Part shown: piece by piece, positions 49,316 through 59,479 of the stretch
How the letters are laid out: the number at the start of each line of letters is the position of its first letter
Numbering within the stretch: the first letter of the stretch is position 1
Assembly (NCBI GenBank): GCA_030647435.1
Contig: JAUSJX010000012.1
Span: 72,063 to 136,062 of the forward strand
Reading direction: 5' to 3'
Origin: Candidatus Rokuibacteriota bacterium
GTDB taxonomy: Bacteria; Methylomirabilota; Methylomirabilia; Rokubacteriales; CSP1-6
DNA length: 64,000 nt
Program-made: the position numbers and the translations under genes
Notes under the pieces: generated by a model
Databases searched by the model: none
Told to the model about the DNA's origin: nothing
What the model saw: the letters and a program-made list of their open reading frames with translations, nothing else

Positions 49316-50578
49316 CTAGCTCGTCTGGCGGTAGGGCTCGACGAAGGCCAGGAGGCGGGGCGGCAGCTCGACGTCGAGGTGGATCCCGTCTGCGTCGTCC
49401 GAGCGCGCCAGGACGCGGCCGCGCTCGTAGCAGCGGGCAAGCGCCGTGCCGTCCCGGTACGGAATGATCAGGGTGACGCGCTCCACCCCCGGGCGCAGCG
49501 CGAGCTCGATGCGGTTGAGGAGCGCCTCCACTCCCTCGCCCGTGCGGGCCGAGAGCGCGACGCCCTCGAACCGGTCCACGAGCGCGCTGAGCGCCGCGTC
49601 CCCATCCAGACGATCGACCTTGTTGAGCGCCACGATGGTCGGGCGGGGGCCGAGCTCGAGCTCGGACAGGAGCGAGTCCACCGCCAGCATCTGCTCGTCG
49701 AGGCCTGGGTGGCTGGCGTCCACCACGTGGACGAGGACGTCCGCCTCCTCCAGCTCCTCGAGGGTCGCCTTGAATGCCGCCACGAGCTGGTGGGGAAGCT
49801 TGCGAATGAAGCCGACCGTGTCTGTCAAAATGAACGGAGCGTGAGCGTTCCGGGAGCAGAGCCGCGCCGCCGGGTCGAGGGTCACGAAGAGCTGGTCCGC
49901 CGCCGCGTGCTCCGCGCCCGTGAGGCGGTTGAGGAGCGTGGTCTTGCCCGCGTTGGTGTAACCGACGAGGGCCACCACGGGCACGCCGGCGGCCTTCCGC
50001 CGGTGGCGCAGCAGCTTGCGGTGCACGCGCACGCGCCCCAGCTCCCTGCGGATCTTCTCGATCCGGTGGCGGATCATGCGGCGGTCGGACTCGAGCTGGG
50101 TCTCGCCGGGGCCCCGGGTGCCGATGCCGCCCCCGAGCCTCTCCAGGTGCTTCCACTGCCCCACGAGGCGAGGCAGGAGATAGGACAGCTGGGCGAGCTC
50201 GACCTGGAGCTTGCCCTCCATGGTCCGCGCCCGCTGGGCGAAGATATCGAGGATGAGCGCGGTGCGATCGATGACCTTGAGCCCGAGCGAGCCGACGAGG
50301 TTGCGCTCCTGCACGGGAGACAGTGCGTCGTCGGAGATCATGAGGTTGGCGCCCTCCCGCTCCGAAGAGGCCCTGAGCTCGTCCACCTTGCCCTTGCCGA
50401 AATAGAGCGTGGGCGTGGGCGCGAGCCGCTCCTGGGTGACGCGGCCGACGACTAGGGCGCCGGCCGACTCGGCGAGGCGGCCCAGCTCGTCCAGGGACTC
50501 TTCGACTTCGTACCGGCGCTGTTTCGGCAGCCGCAAGGCCGCCAGGAGCGCCCGTTCCCTCTTCCTCACGCGATCCAT
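49316..50578 (-). CDS. hflX: GTPase HflX
   Basis: 420 residues. N-terminal HflX domain (PTLYFGKGKVDELRA, GPGETQLESDRRMIRHRI), then a GTPase domain (VVALVGYTNAGKTTLLNRLT, DTVGFIRKLPHQ, NKVD) and a C-terminal ubiquitin-like part. Splits or rescues stalled ribosomes. ATG at 50578 overlaps miaA by 13 bases. Confidence 0.93.
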   Translation of the reverse strand: MDRVRKRERALLAALRLPKQRRYEVEESLDELGRLAESAGALVVGRVTQERLAPTPTLYFGKGKVDELRASSEREGANLMISDDALSPVQERNLVGSLGLKVIDRTALILDIFAQRARTMEGKLQVELAQLSYLLPRLVGQWKHLERLGGGIGTRGPGETQLESDRRMIRHRIEKIRRELGRVRVHRKLLRHRRKAAGVPVVALVGYTNAGKTTLLNRLTGAEHAAADQLFVTLDPAARLCSRNAHAPFILTDTVGFIRKLPHQLVAAFKATLEELEEADVLVHVVDASHPGLDEQMLAVDSLLSELELGPRPTIVALNKVDRLDGDAALSALVDRFEGVALSARTGEGVEALLNRIELALRPGVERVTLIIPYRDGTALARCYERGRVLARSDDADGIHLDVELPPRLLAFVEPYRQTS

Positions 50579-51501
50579 CCCTCCCGCAAGATGTGCTTGT
50601 GGATGCACTCGGCGGCGCCCTCGACGCCGCCCACCTCGTCCACGTCCAGCCACTGAATCTCCGGCTCCCGCGCGAACCATGTCATCTGGCGCTTCGCGTA
50701 GCGCTGGGTGTCGCGGACCATGAGCCTCTGCGCCTCGGCCGGAGACAAGCGGCCCCTCGCGACCTTGGCCCACTGGCGGTAGCCTATGCCCGCCATGCCG
50801 GGTGCGGTTTCGTCATGGCCGGCAGCCAAGAGGCGCCGCACCTCTTCCATCATCCCACCCGCCAGCATGCTTCGCGCGCGTTCCTCGAGTGCCCGGTTGA
50901 GGGCGACGCGCTCCCGGCGGAGCCCGAACATCACGACGCGCCAGGGCGGGACCGCCCGCGCCCAGCCTCCAGACGTCGCGGCCCCGCGACCGTGCTTCTC
51001 GATCGCCCGGATGAGCCGCACCCGGTCGTTGGGGTGGAGCCGGGCCGCGCGCTCGGGATCGAGCGCTCTGAGGCGCTCGTGGAGGGCCGCCGGCCCGTTC
51101 GTCCTTGCGGCCTCCTCCAGCTGAGCCCGCAGCGCCGCGTCGGCAGGCGGCGCTGCATCGAGCCCCCGCAGGAGCGCCCGCACGTAGAGGCCCGTGCCTC
51201 CCACGACGACTGGAAGGCGCCCGGCCGCGCGAATCGTCTCGATCGCCTGCGCCGCATCCAGCCGGAAGCGCGCCGCGTGGTAGCGCTCGCCGGGCTCGAT
51301 CAGATCGAGGAGATGATGCGTCGCGGCCTTGCGCTCATCGGAGGTCGGCTTGCCGGTCGCGGCGTCCATGCCCCGGTAGACCTGGCGCGAGTCAGCGCTT
51401 ACGACCTCCATCGGTACGCTGGCGGCGAGGCGCGCGGCGACGGCGGTCTTCCCCACCCCGGTGGGGCCGACTATTAGAAGAAGCGGAGGCGGGATCACCA
51501 T
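50566..51501 (-). CDS. miaA: tRNA dimethylallyltransferase
   Basis: 311 residues. P-loop LLIVGPTGVGKTAVAARLAA, DSRQVYRGMDAATGKPT and VGGTGLYVRALLRGL are the MiaA signature. Prenylates A37 of tRNAs reading UNN codons. Overlaps mutL by 7 bases and hflX by 13. Confidence 0.94.
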   Translation of the reverse strand: MVIPPPLLLIVGPTGVGKTAVAARLAASVPMEVVSADSRQVYRGMDAATGKPTSDERKAATHHLLDLIEPGERYHAARFRLDAAQAIETIRAAGRLPVVVGGTGLYVRALLRGLDAAPPADAALRAQLEEAARTNGPAALHERLRALDPERAARLHPNDRVRLIRAIEKHGRGAATSGGWARAVPPWRVVMFGLRRERVALNRALEERARSMLAGGMMEEVRRLLAAGHDETAPGMAGIGYRQWAKVARGRLSPAEAQRLMVRDTQRYAKRQMTWFAREPEIQWLDVDEVGGVEGAAECIHKHILREGWIA

Positions 51502-53222
51502 GTCCGCCTGAGCTCCCGCTTGATCTCCTTGAGCGACAGCCGCGAGACGATGGGCCGCCCGTGCGGACAGAAGTACGGGGTCTCGGTGGCCGAGAGGTCC
51601 GCGAGCAGGCGCACCATTTCTTCGCGCTGCAAGGGGGCGTGCGCCTTGATCGCGGCGCGGCAGGCGACGAAGGCCAGCGCCCGTTCCACGAGGGGTGCCT
51701 GCTGCGCCCCGGCCGGCGAGCCCACTTCGTCGAGCAGCCCTTCGATGAGCCGCCGGGGCTCCTCGGCCTTGAGGAGCGCGGGCACGGCGCGCAGGAGCGC
51801 GCTCTGGCCGCCGAAGCCTTCGAGGTCGAATCCCAGGACCTCGAGGTCACCCGACCACTCCTCGAGGAGCCCGGCCTTGCCGGGTCCGAGCTCGAGGGTC
51901 TGAGGGAAGAGCAGGACCTGCGAGGCCAAGGGGCCCGAGGCGAGGTTCCGCCGCAGCTCTTCGAAGAGCACGCGCTCGTGGGCGACGTGCTGGTCGATGA
52001 AGAAGACTTCCTCGTCGCTGGCCGCGACGACGAAGGTCTCCTGCAGCTGGCCGACGACCGCGCCGAACCGCCCTGTCCCGAAAGAAGCCGCTGTTTCCTG
52101 GAACAGGGCGCCTTGATTGTTTGGGAACGGCGGCCCAGACAGCGGGAGGGGCGACTGCGGACTGGGGGAGTACGGGGGCCATTTCTGGGCCCCCGTTGCT
52201 GAACGACCAAGGCCTTGCTGGGGCTGGACGACGCGCTGCGAGCGGAGGGCGTCCTGGACGGCGCGGAACACCGCCTCCTGCACCAGCCGCGGCGAGCGGA
52301 AGCGGACCCAGGCCTTGCTCGGGTGGACGTTGACGTCGACTTCGGGCAGGGGCAGGTCGATCAGGAGCGCCGCCACCGGGAATTGGTGGCGAGGGAGCAT
52401 GGGCCGGTAGGCTTCGATCAGGCCCTGGGCCAGCGCCGTATCCTTGACCGGACGGCCGTTGACGATCAGGGTGATCTCGTCGCGGTTGCCGCGCGCCCGC
52501 TGTGGCGGCGCCGCGAGCCCGGTGACGCGCACATTCCCCTGCGTGTGATCCACTTCCAGCATCGCCTCCGCCGTCTCGAAACCCAAGACGGCGCCGACGC
52601 GGTCCCGCAGGGTTGCCGCCGCCGGCGCCGTCAACACAGCCTTGCCGTGGTGGAGGGCGCGGAGCTGAAGGTCAGGCCGCGAGAGTGCGATGCCCTGGAG
52701 GAGCCGGAGGATGAAGGCCAGCTCGGCCGGCGCGCTCCGGAGAAACTTGAGCCGCGCCGGCGTGTTGAAGAAGAGATCCTGGGTCTCGACGGACGTGCCG
52801 GGCGCGGCCTCGACCTCGAGACGATCGACGACCGTGCCTCCCGCCCCGCGCACGAGAGTGCCCACGGCGCCGCCGCGGGGGCATGAGAGGATCTCGAAAC
52901 GGCTGACGGCGCAGATGGCCGGCAGGGCCTCGCCGCGAAAGCCCAGGGTCGCGATGGCGGCCAGGTCACCCTCGTCGGAGATCTTCGACGTCGCGTGGCG
53001 CCGGAGCGCCATGTCCACATCGGCTCCCGTCATGCCGGCGCCGTCGTCCGTGACGCGGATGAGCTGCCTTCCTGCGTCTTTCAGCTCCACCGTGATGACA
53101 CGCCCACCGGCGTCGATCGCGTTCTCAACGAGCTCCTTGACCACCGACGCCGGCCGCTCCACGACCTCACCCGCGGCGATCTTGTTGATGAGGTGATCGG
53201 GCAGCAGGCGGATGGGGTTCAC
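51495..53222 (-). CDS. mutL: DNA mismatch repair protein MutL
   Basis: 575 residues from a GTG overlapping the mutS stop (GTGA). GHKL ATPase motifs: INKIAAGEVVERPASVVKEL, VENAIDAGG, DDGAGM, GFRGEALPAI. The C-terminal dimerisation part follows a Pro-rich linker. It carries CRAAIKAHAPL and CPHGRP; no DQHAxxERxxxE endonuclease motif in full form is seen (IDQHVAHERVLFEEL is close to it, so weak endonuclease activity is possible). Confidence 0.93.
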   Translation of the reverse strand: MNPIRLLPDHLINKIAAGEVVERPASVVKELVENAIDAGGRVITVELKDAGRQLIRVTDDGAGMTGADVDMALRRHATSKISDEGDLAAIATLGFRGEALPAICAVSRFEILSCPRGGAVGTLVRGAGGTVVDRLEVEAAPGTSVETQDLFFNTPARLKFLRSAPAELAFILRLLQGIALSRPDLQLRALHHGKAVLTAPAAATLRDRVGAVLGFETAEAMLEVDHTQGNVRVTGLAAPPQRARGNRDEITLIVNGRPVKDTALAQGLIEAYRPMLPRHQFPVAALLIDLPLPEVDVNVHPSKAWVRFRSPRLVQEAVFRAVQDALRSQRVVQPQQGLGRSATGAQKWPPYSPSPQSPLPLSGPPFPNNQGALFQETAASFGTGRFGAVVGQLQETFVVAASDEEVFFIDQHVAHERVLFEELRRNLASGPLASQVLLFPQTLELGPGKAGLLEEWSGDLEVLGFDLEGFGGQSALLRAVPALLKAEEPRRLIEGLLDEVGSPAGAQQAPLVERALAFVACRAAIKAHAPLQREEMVRLLADLSATETPYFCPHGRPIVSRLSLKEIKRELRRTW

Positions 53223-55870
53223 GGCTGCGCCTTGAGGCGCCGCTGCCACTCGGCCAGGAGGTTGAGCGCCTCGAGCGGGGTGAGCGACGAGACGTCGAGC
53301 GCGCCCAGCTCCTTGAGCACGGGGTCAGCAGTATGCGGGAAGAGACCGAGCTGTGGAACCGGCTCGGGCTGACCCGGGACGAGCGCGCCCGGATTCTGGC
53401 TGAGGTCGGCGAGGATTTCCCGCGCGCGCGCGATGACGGCCTTCGGCAGCCCGGCCAGGCGGGCGACCTGGATGCCGTAGGACCGGTCTGTCCCGCCGGG
53501 CCCCACCTTGTGAAGGAAGATGATCTCGTCGTTCCATTCCTTGACGGCGACGTGGAAGTTGCGGACGCGCGCGAGCCGATCGGCGAGAGCGGTGAGCTCG
53601 TGGTAATGAGTGGCGAAGAGCACCTTCGCGCCGCGACCGCGGTCGTGAAGCTCCTCGGTCACGGCCCAGGCGATGGCGAGCCCGTCGAAGGTCGAGGTAC
53701 CGCGCCCCACTTCATCAAGTAAAACCAGAGTTCGTTCAGTGACGTTGTGCAGGATGCTCGCGGTCTCGACCATCTCGACGAGGAAGGTGCTCTGGCCCCG
53801 CGCGAGGTTGTCCTGGGCCCCGACGCGGGTCAGGATCCGGTCCACGACCCCGATCCGGGCCGACCGCGCCGGGATGAAGCCGCCCATCTGGGCCAGGATC
53901 ACCAGCAGCGCCGCTTGGCGCATGAACACGCTCTTGCCGCTCATGTTGGGGCCCGTCAGGATCATCACCTGTTCGCGGTCGGGGTCGAGGTGGAGGTCGT
54001 TGGGCGTGAAGGGGCGCTCGCCGCCTGACTCGAGCACCGGATGGCGGCCCTCCACGATGTCGAGCATTCGGCCGTCGTCGACCTGCGGCCTCACGTACCC
54101 ACGCTCGTGGGCGATCTCGCCGAGCGATGCGAGCGCGTCCAGGGTCCCGACCGCCCGTGCTGTTCGGAGCAGCGCCGACGCCTCGGCCGCGACGGCGGCA
54201 CGGACCTCCTGGAAGAGCTCCAGCTCGAGCTTCGCCATCCGCTCCTCGGCCCCGAGCACGCGGCCTTCGTACTCCTTGAGCTCGACGGTGACGTAGCGCT
54301 CGGCGCCCACCAGGGTCTGGCGCCTCATGTACTCGCCGGGCACCTTCGCCACGTGCGCGTTGCTCACCTCGATGCCGTAGCCGAAGACGCGGTTGAAGCG
54401 CACGCGGAGCGTGGGGATGCCCGTGCGCTCCCGCTCGCGTCCCTCCAGGGCGGCGATCCACTCTCGCGCCTCCCGAGCCCCGCGCTTGATCTCGCCGAGA
54501 TCGGCGCTCCAGCTCTCCCGGATCAGGCCGCCCTCCCGGAGCGTGAGCGGCGGCTCGTCCTCGAGCGCGTCCACGAGCAGCTTGTGCAGCGCCGGCAGGG
54601 CCGCGATCTCCTCCCCCACCTCAGCGAGGAGTGGCGCTCGGAGTCCGCCGAGCGCCTCGCGGACGGCCGGGAGGGAACCGAGAAAGGCACGGAGTCCCGT
54701 CAGGTCCCGCGCGTGCGCGACGCCGAGCGCGGCTCGGCTCGAGAGCCGCTCGAGGTCGCCGATGCCGTGGATCTGCCTCCGCACGGCGGCCCGGTGCTGC
54801 GGCTCCGCGCAGAGCGCCGCGACGGCATCCTGGCGTCGCGCGATGGCGCCCGTGTCCAGGAGCGGCCGCAGCAGCCACTGGCGGAGGGTTCGTGCACCCA
54901 TCGGCGTCCTAGTCCGGTCGAGGGTCGCAAGGAGAGAGCCGCGCAGGCTCCCCTCCTGGGCGTTCTCGAAGAGCTCGAGCGTCGCAACGGCGGTGGGATC
55001 GAGCACCATGGCGTCGCCCGGGAGCAGGCGCTGGAGACGGGCGAGGTGGCCGAGCGCCTCGCCCTGCGTCTCCCGCAGATACGCGAGAGCGGCGCCCGAG
55101 GCCTGAAGCCCGGCGCCCATGTCGCCTACGCCCAGGCTGTCGAGCGAGTGAACGCGGAACTGTGCCGCGAGCCTCTCGCGCGCCTGGCGCAGCGCGAACC
55201 ACGAGGGCTCCCCGCGGGTCACCATGATCCCCGCGGCGGCGAGCCGGTTGGCTAAGTCCTGGTCTCCCTCCCGAGCCACGAGGCACTCGGCGGGCCGCCG
55301 CAGGAGGGCCGTGTCGAGCAGCGTCGCTCCGTCACCCGCGGCTTCACCGACCCAGAACTCGCCCGTGGAAACGTCCACCAGGGCGGCGCCCAGCGTCCGG
55401 CCGGCCCCGGCACCGGTCCGGTGGACGGCCAGGAGGTAGTTGTTGGCGGCGCCGTCGAGATACTGGGTGTCGGTGAGCGTACCGGGCGTGATGACCCGGA
55501 CGACCTCTCGCCGGACGAGCTTCTTGCCTTTGGCCGGCGCTTCCATCTGCTCGCACACGGCCACCTTTCGCCCGGCCCGTATCAGCCGCGCGATGTAGCC
55601 GTCGGCGGCATGGTGCGGGATACCGGCCATCGGAATGGCGCCCTCACCCTTTTGCCGTGAGGTCAGCGTGATCTGGAGCAGGCGGGCGCCCTCGTGGGCG
55701 TCCTCGAAGAACATCTCGTAGAAATCACCGAGGCGGAAGAGCAGCACGTAATCCGGGTAGCGCCGCTTCAGCTCCCGGTACTGCAACATCATGGGTGACA
55801 ACGGGGGTGACAACGGGGGTGACAGCTGGGGTGACAACTCGGGGGAAAGCTCGGCCGAGGGGTCCCTCAC
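53219..55870 (-). CDS. mutS: DNA mismatch repair protein MutS
   Basis: 883 residues. Mismatch-binding domain with FRLGDFYEMFFEDA (Phe-x-Glu wedge), core and clamp, then ATPase with LTGPNMSGKSVFMRQAALL and EVGRGTSTFDGLAIAWAV. The first 26 residues are an unusual tandem repeat of L-S-P units from 12-base DNA repeats. The GTG start overlaps the HIT gene stop. ATG at residues 27-28 would omit the repeat. Confidence 0.94.
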   Translation of the reverse strand: MRDPSAELSPELSPQLSPPLSPPLSPMMLQYRELKRRYPDYVLLFRLGDFYEMFFEDAHEGARLLQITLTSRQKGEGAIPMAGIPHHAADGYIARLIRAGRKVAVCEQMEAPAKGKKLVRREVVRVITPGTLTDTQYLDGAANNYLLAVHRTGAGAGRTLGAALVDVSTGEFWVGEAAGDGATLLDTALLRRPAECLVAREGDQDLANRLAAAGIMVTRGEPSWFALRQARERLAAQFRVHSLDSLGVGDMGAGLQASGAALAYLRETQGEALGHLARLQRLLPGDAMVLDPTAVATLELFENAQEGSLRGSLLATLDRTRTPMGARTLRQWLLRPLLDTGAIARRQDAVAALCAEPQHRAAVRRQIHGIGDLERLSSRAALGVAHARDLTGLRAFLGSLPAVREALGGLRAPLLAEVGEEIAALPALHKLLVDALEDEPPLTLREGGLIRESWSADLGEIKRGAREAREWIAALEGRERERTGIPTLRVRFNRVFGYGIEVSNAHVAKVPGEYMRRQTLVGAERYVTVELKEYEGRVLGAEERMAKLELELFQEVRAAVAAEASALLRTARAVGTLDALASLGEIAHERGYVRPQVDDGRMLDIVEGRHPVLESGGERPFTPNDLHLDPDREQVMILTGPNMSGKSVFMRQAALLVILAQMGGFIPARSARIGVVDRILTRVGAQDNLARGQSTFLVEMVETASILHNVTERTLVLLDEVGRGTSTFDGLAIAWAVTEELHDRGRGAKVLFATHYHELTALADRLARVRNFHVAVKEWNDEIIFLHKVGPGGTDRSYGIQVARLAGLPKAVIARAREILADLSQNPGALVPGQPEPVPQLGLFPHTADPVLKELGALDVSSLTPLEALNLLAEWQRRLKAQP

Positions 55871-56361
55871 GAGCCGAGCGCCGCCAGCAGGCGGTCATAC
55901 GTCGTATCCAGGCTCTCGGGCAGGACGCGAGTGTCGCTCACGACGGGCATGAAGTTGATGTCGCCGCTCCAGCGCGGCACGACGTGGATGTGCAGGTGCT
56001 TGGGTACGCCGGCTCCCGCCGCGCGCCCCTGGTTGAGGCCGACGTTGAAGCCCTCGGGGGCGTAGGCGCGGTTGAGAGCCCGGATCGCCGCCTGCACGAG
56101 CTCCATGACATGGCCGATCTCCTCCGAAGCTGTCTCCTCGAGAGAGCCGACGTGCCGGTTGACTGCGGCCATGACATGGCCGGACGCGTACGGGTACTTG
56201 TTGAGGATCAGGAAGGCTTTCGAGCCCCGGCGGAGAATGCGGTTCCCCTTGTCATCGCCGGACGCGAGCGCGTCGCAGAAGATGCACCCGGCGGGCGTGG
56301 CGGGCGGCGCTCCGGCTGACGTCACGTACGCCATCCGCCACGGCGCCCAGAGTCGGTCCAC
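55867..56361 (-). CDS. HIT-family nucleotide hydrolase/phosphorylase
   Basis: 164 residues. GCIFCDALASG zinc-type site, YPYASGHVMAAVNRHV and the histidine triad HLHIHVVPRW. Similar to Ap4A phosphorylase-like HIT proteins. Substrate not determinable. Confidence 0.9.
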   Translation of the reverse strand: MDRLWAPWRMAYVTSAGAPPATPAGCIFCDALASGDDKGNRILRRGSKAFLILNKYPYASGHVMAAVNRHVGSLEETASEEIGHVMELVQAAIRALNRAYAPEGFNVGLNQGRAAGAGVPKHLHIHVVPRWSGDINFMPVVSDTRVLPESLDTTYDRLLAALGS

Positions 56362-56380
56362 GCGGCTACGGGGCGACCTC

Positions 56381-56656
56381 TTAAGTGTTGACCAACTCGC
56401 GGAGTCTCTTCCCCACCTTGAAGAACGGCACCCGCTTTTCGGGGACGCTGACGCTGTCTCCGGTCTTGGGGTTGCGGCCCTTTCGAGAGTTGCGGTGGCG
56501 GATGCGGAAGCTGCCGAACCCGCGCAACTCGACCTTATCTCCCTTGGCGAGAGCGTCGGTGATGTTGTCGAAGACGGTGTTGACGATCAACTCCGTCTCC
56601 TTCTTCGTCAGGCTCGACAGCTTGGAGACTTCCTCGATGAGATCCGCTTTGGTCAT
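56381..56656 (-). CDS. ihfB: HU/IHF beta-like DNA-binding protein
   Basis: 91 residues. MTKADLIEEVSKLSSLTKKE, VELRGFGSFRIRHRNSRKGR, NPKTGDSVSVPEKRVPFFKV. Position between the HIT gene and sppA-rpsA suggests IHF-beta (rpsA-ihfB order is common). ATG at 56656 gives the family length. Confidence 0.85.
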   Translation of the reverse strand: MTKADLIEEVSKLSSLTKKETELIVNTVFDNITDALAKGDKVELRGFGSFRIRHRNSRKGRNPKTGDSVSVPEKRVPFFKVGKRLRELVNT

Positions 56657-56779
56657 GAGCCTGCTCCCTCCACGGGAACCCCGCCATCTTCCGGTCTCGG
56701 ACGTGGCGACCGGGCTGACTCCACCTTCGGAACGTAGCACGTCGGTCGAAAGATTGTCAAGCAGAGCAAGGGTTTACGG

Positions 56780-57673
56780 CTACTGCATGAGGTAGAGAGG
56801 AGTACGGATGCCCGTAAGGGCCGGCAGGAGCGGACCGGCCCCCGGTAGTCCGAGACGGTTCTCCAGCAAATCCTTGAAGGAGAACTTCTTTCGCGGGTAG
56901 ACGAGCTTCGGCCGTCCCGGAATATTGGCCAGCTTGCCCGCGGCCTCGACGGCATCCTCGAAGCCGCCCATCTCGTCGACCATCTTGAGCGCCAGTGCCT
57001 GCTGGCCGGAGTAGATCCGGCCTTCGGCAAACGCCAGCACTTCCTTTCGCTCGAGGCCCCGCCCTTCGGCGACGGCGTCCACGAACTGCGAGTAGACGTC
57101 GTCGAGCAGCGCTTGCAGCATCTTCCGCTCCTCGGGGCTCATGGTGCGGGCGAAGTTGCCCACGTCCTTATACGCGCCCGCCTTGACGACGACGTACTCG
57201 ACGCCGACCTTCTTCAGCAGTCCCTCGATGTTGGCCATCTGCATGACCACGCCGATGGAGCCGGTCAGCGTGCCGGGATTCGCGTAGATCCTGTCGGCGG
57301 CCGCCGCGACGTAGTACCCGCCCGAGGCGGCCACCGCACCAAGGGTCGCGACCACAGGCTTGCCGGCCTTTCTCGCGCGCTGGATGGCGGCGAAAATCTC
57401 CTGCGTCGGAGCGACCACACCGCCCGGGCTGTTGACGCGGAGGACGACCGCCTTGATCGACGGATTCTCCGCGTGCTCGCGGAGCTCGCGAACGGCGGCC
57501 GTGCCGTCCACGATGATGCCCTCTATCTCCACCACGCCAACCTTCGCTCCGCCCGTGGGCAGCCCATCCTCGCTGACCGTCGCCATGAGAACCCAGATCG
57601 TGCCGAGGAACAGCACGAGGATCCCCACGCCTACTCCGATCGCGACCAGAGCGACGCGGCCGCGGGATGTCAC
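56780..57673 (-). CDS. sppA: Signal peptide peptidase SppA
   Basis: 297 residues, an N-terminal membrane anchor (VALVAIGVGVGILVLFLGTI), then a ClpP-like S49 domain with GAVAASGGYYVAAAADRIYA (Ser nucleophile) and GAYKDVGNFART (Lys). Cleaves leftover signal peptides in the membrane. Confidence 0.92.
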   Translation of the reverse strand: MTSRGRVALVAIGVGVGILVLFLGTIWVLMATVSEDGLPTGGAKVGVVEIEGIIVDGTAAVRELREHAENPSIKAVVLRVNSPGGVVAPTQEIFAAIQRARKAGKPVVATLGAVAASGGYYVAAAADRIYANPGTLTGSIGVVMQMANIEGLLKKVGVEYVVVKAGAYKDVGNFARTMSPEERKMLQALLDDVYSQFVDAVAEGRGLERKEVLAFAEGRIYSGQQALALKMVDEMGGFEDAVEAAGKLANIPGRPKLVYPRKKFSFKDLLENRLGLPGAGPLLPALTGIRTPLYLMQ

Positions 57674-57694
57674 CTGTCGCCCCCCACGAGCGGT

Positions 57695-59410
57695 CTACTC
57701 CTCATCCTCATCGAGGTCCTCGCCGCCACGCCGCTTCCGCCCCTTGCCGCGGCCGCGGGTATCCGCTTGCGACGGTTCCTCCAGGATGGCCGCCGCCAGG
57801 TCCTTGAGGCTGAGCCCTATGCGCCGCTCGTTGGGATCGACGCGTATCACCATCAGCGTGAGCTCGTCACCCACGTTGACGAGGTCGGAGGGCGAGGCAA
57901 TGGGACGGCTCGACATCTGGGAGATGTGGAGGAGCCCATCCACGCCGGGCTCGAGCTCGACGAATGCGCCGAAGTCGGTCAGCCGCACGATCTTGCCGGT
58001 GACGCGAGAGCCCATGGGATAGCGCTGGGAGACAGATTCCCACGGATCGGGCTGGATCTGCTTGAGGCCCAGGGAGATTCGCTTGTTGTCCCTGTCCACG
58101 TTGAGGACCTGCGTATCGACGGACTGCCCCTTCTTGAGGATCTCCGACGGGTGCCCGATATTGCGGGTCCAGGACATGTCGGAGATGTGCAGCAGGCCGT
58201 CCACGCCGGGCTCGAGCTCGACGAAGGCGCCGAAGTCGGTCAGGTTGCGCACCTTGCCCTCGACCCGCTCGCCCGGCTTGTAGCGCTCCTCGATGGTCGC
58301 CCACGGGTCGGCCTCGACCTGCTTCATGCCGAGCGAGATGCGCTTGGTGGCCTTGTTCACGTCGAGCACCATGACGTCCACCATGTCGCCGACGTTAACG
58401 AGTTTCGAGGGGTGTCGCACGCGGCGCGTCCACGACATCTCGGACACGTGCACGAGCCCTTCGACTCCGGGCTCGAGCTCGACGAAGGCGCCGTAATTGG
58501 TCAGGCTCACCACCCGCCCCTGCGCCTTGGCACCCACCGGGTAGCGCTCGTCCACGACGGCCCAGGGGTCGGACGACTTCTGCTTGTAACCGAGCGAGAC
58601 GCGCCCGGTCTCCCGATCGAAGTGCAGCACGACGACCTCGACCTGGTCGCCGATCTGGAAGATCTCCGACGGGTGTCCGACCCTGCCCCAGGACATGTCG
58701 GTCACGTGCAGGAGGCCGTCGATTCCGCCCAGGTCGATGAAGGCGCCGTAGTCGGTGATGTTCTTGACGGCGCCCGTGAGCACCATGCCCTCCGAGAGCA
58801 CCGAGAGCGTGTGCTTCCGCTTCTCCTCGCGCTCCTCCTCCAGTACGGCGCGCCTGGACAGGACGACGTTGCCGCGCCGCCGGTTGAGCTTGATGACCTT
58901 CGCGCGGATCATCTGCCCGAGCATCGAGGCGAGGTTCTTGACCGGCCTCAGGTCCACCTGCGACCCGGGGAGGAAGGCGCGGACGCCCACGTCGACCGAG
59001 AGCCCGCCCTTGACCACCTCGATCACCTTGCCCTCGACGGGGGTGCCGCTGTCGTGAGACTTGGAGATGGCGTCCCAGACCTTGATCTTGTCCGCCTTGT
59101 CCTTGCTGAGGACGATCAGCCCTTCGCTGTCCTCCTTGGATTCGAGGTAGACCTCGATCTCGTCGCCGACCTTTGGGAGAGTGCCGGCGTGCCGGAACTC
59201 CTCCATGGCGATGGTTCCCTCGCTCTTGTAGCCGATGTCCACGAGCACCTCGCTGTCGCGGACCTCGACGACCCTGCCGCGGACGACCTCCCCTTCCTCG
59301 ATGTCGCCCACGCCGCGGTTGAACCAGTCCTCCATACTCTCCTCGGGGGCCTCTGCCACCTCCTCCTGCGCCCCCTCGAGGACTTTCGCCTTCCGGTTCT
59401 CCGTCTCCAT
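57695..59410 (-). CDS. rpsA: 30S ribosomal protein S1
   Basis: 571 residues with six S1/OB repeats, for example VRGRVVEVRDSEVLVDIGYK (first), LTGAVKNITDYGAFIDLGGI (third) and VTGKIVRLTDFGAFVELEPG (sixth). Repeats 4-6 are very alike at DNA level. Acidic ends. Binds mRNA on the 30S subunit. Confidence 0.95.
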   Translation of the reverse strand: METENRKAKVLEGAQEEVAEAPEESMEDWFNRGVGDIEEGEVVRGRVVEVRDSEVLVDIGYKSEGTIAMEEFRHAGTLPKVGDEIEVYLESKEDSEGLIVLSKDKADKIKVWDAISKSHDSGTPVEGKVIEVVKGGLSVDVGVRAFLPGSQVDLRPVKNLASMLGQMIRAKVIKLNRRRGNVVLSRRAVLEEEREEKRKHTLSVLSEGMVLTGAVKNITDYGAFIDLGGIDGLLHVTDMSWGRVGHPSEIFQIGDQVEVVVLHFDRETGRVSLGYKQKSSDPWAVVDERYPVGAKAQGRVVSLTNYGAFVELEPGVEGLVHVSEMSWTRRVRHPSKLVNVGDMVDVMVLDVNKATKRISLGMKQVEADPWATIEERYKPGERVEGKVRNLTDFGAFVELEPGVDGLLHISDMSWTRNIGHPSEILKKGQSVDTQVLNVDRDNKRISLGLKQIQPDPWESVSQRYPMGSRVTGKIVRLTDFGAFVELEPGVDGLLHISQMSSRPIASPSDLVNVGDELTLMVIRVDPNERRIGLSLKDLAAAILEEPSQADTRGRGKGRKRRGGEDLDEDEE

Positions 59411-59479
59411 AATGCGGTGCTTCCTCCCTTGGTGGATATCGCCGGTGCGTCGCCTGAGCGGCCGCCCCTGACGTCGATG

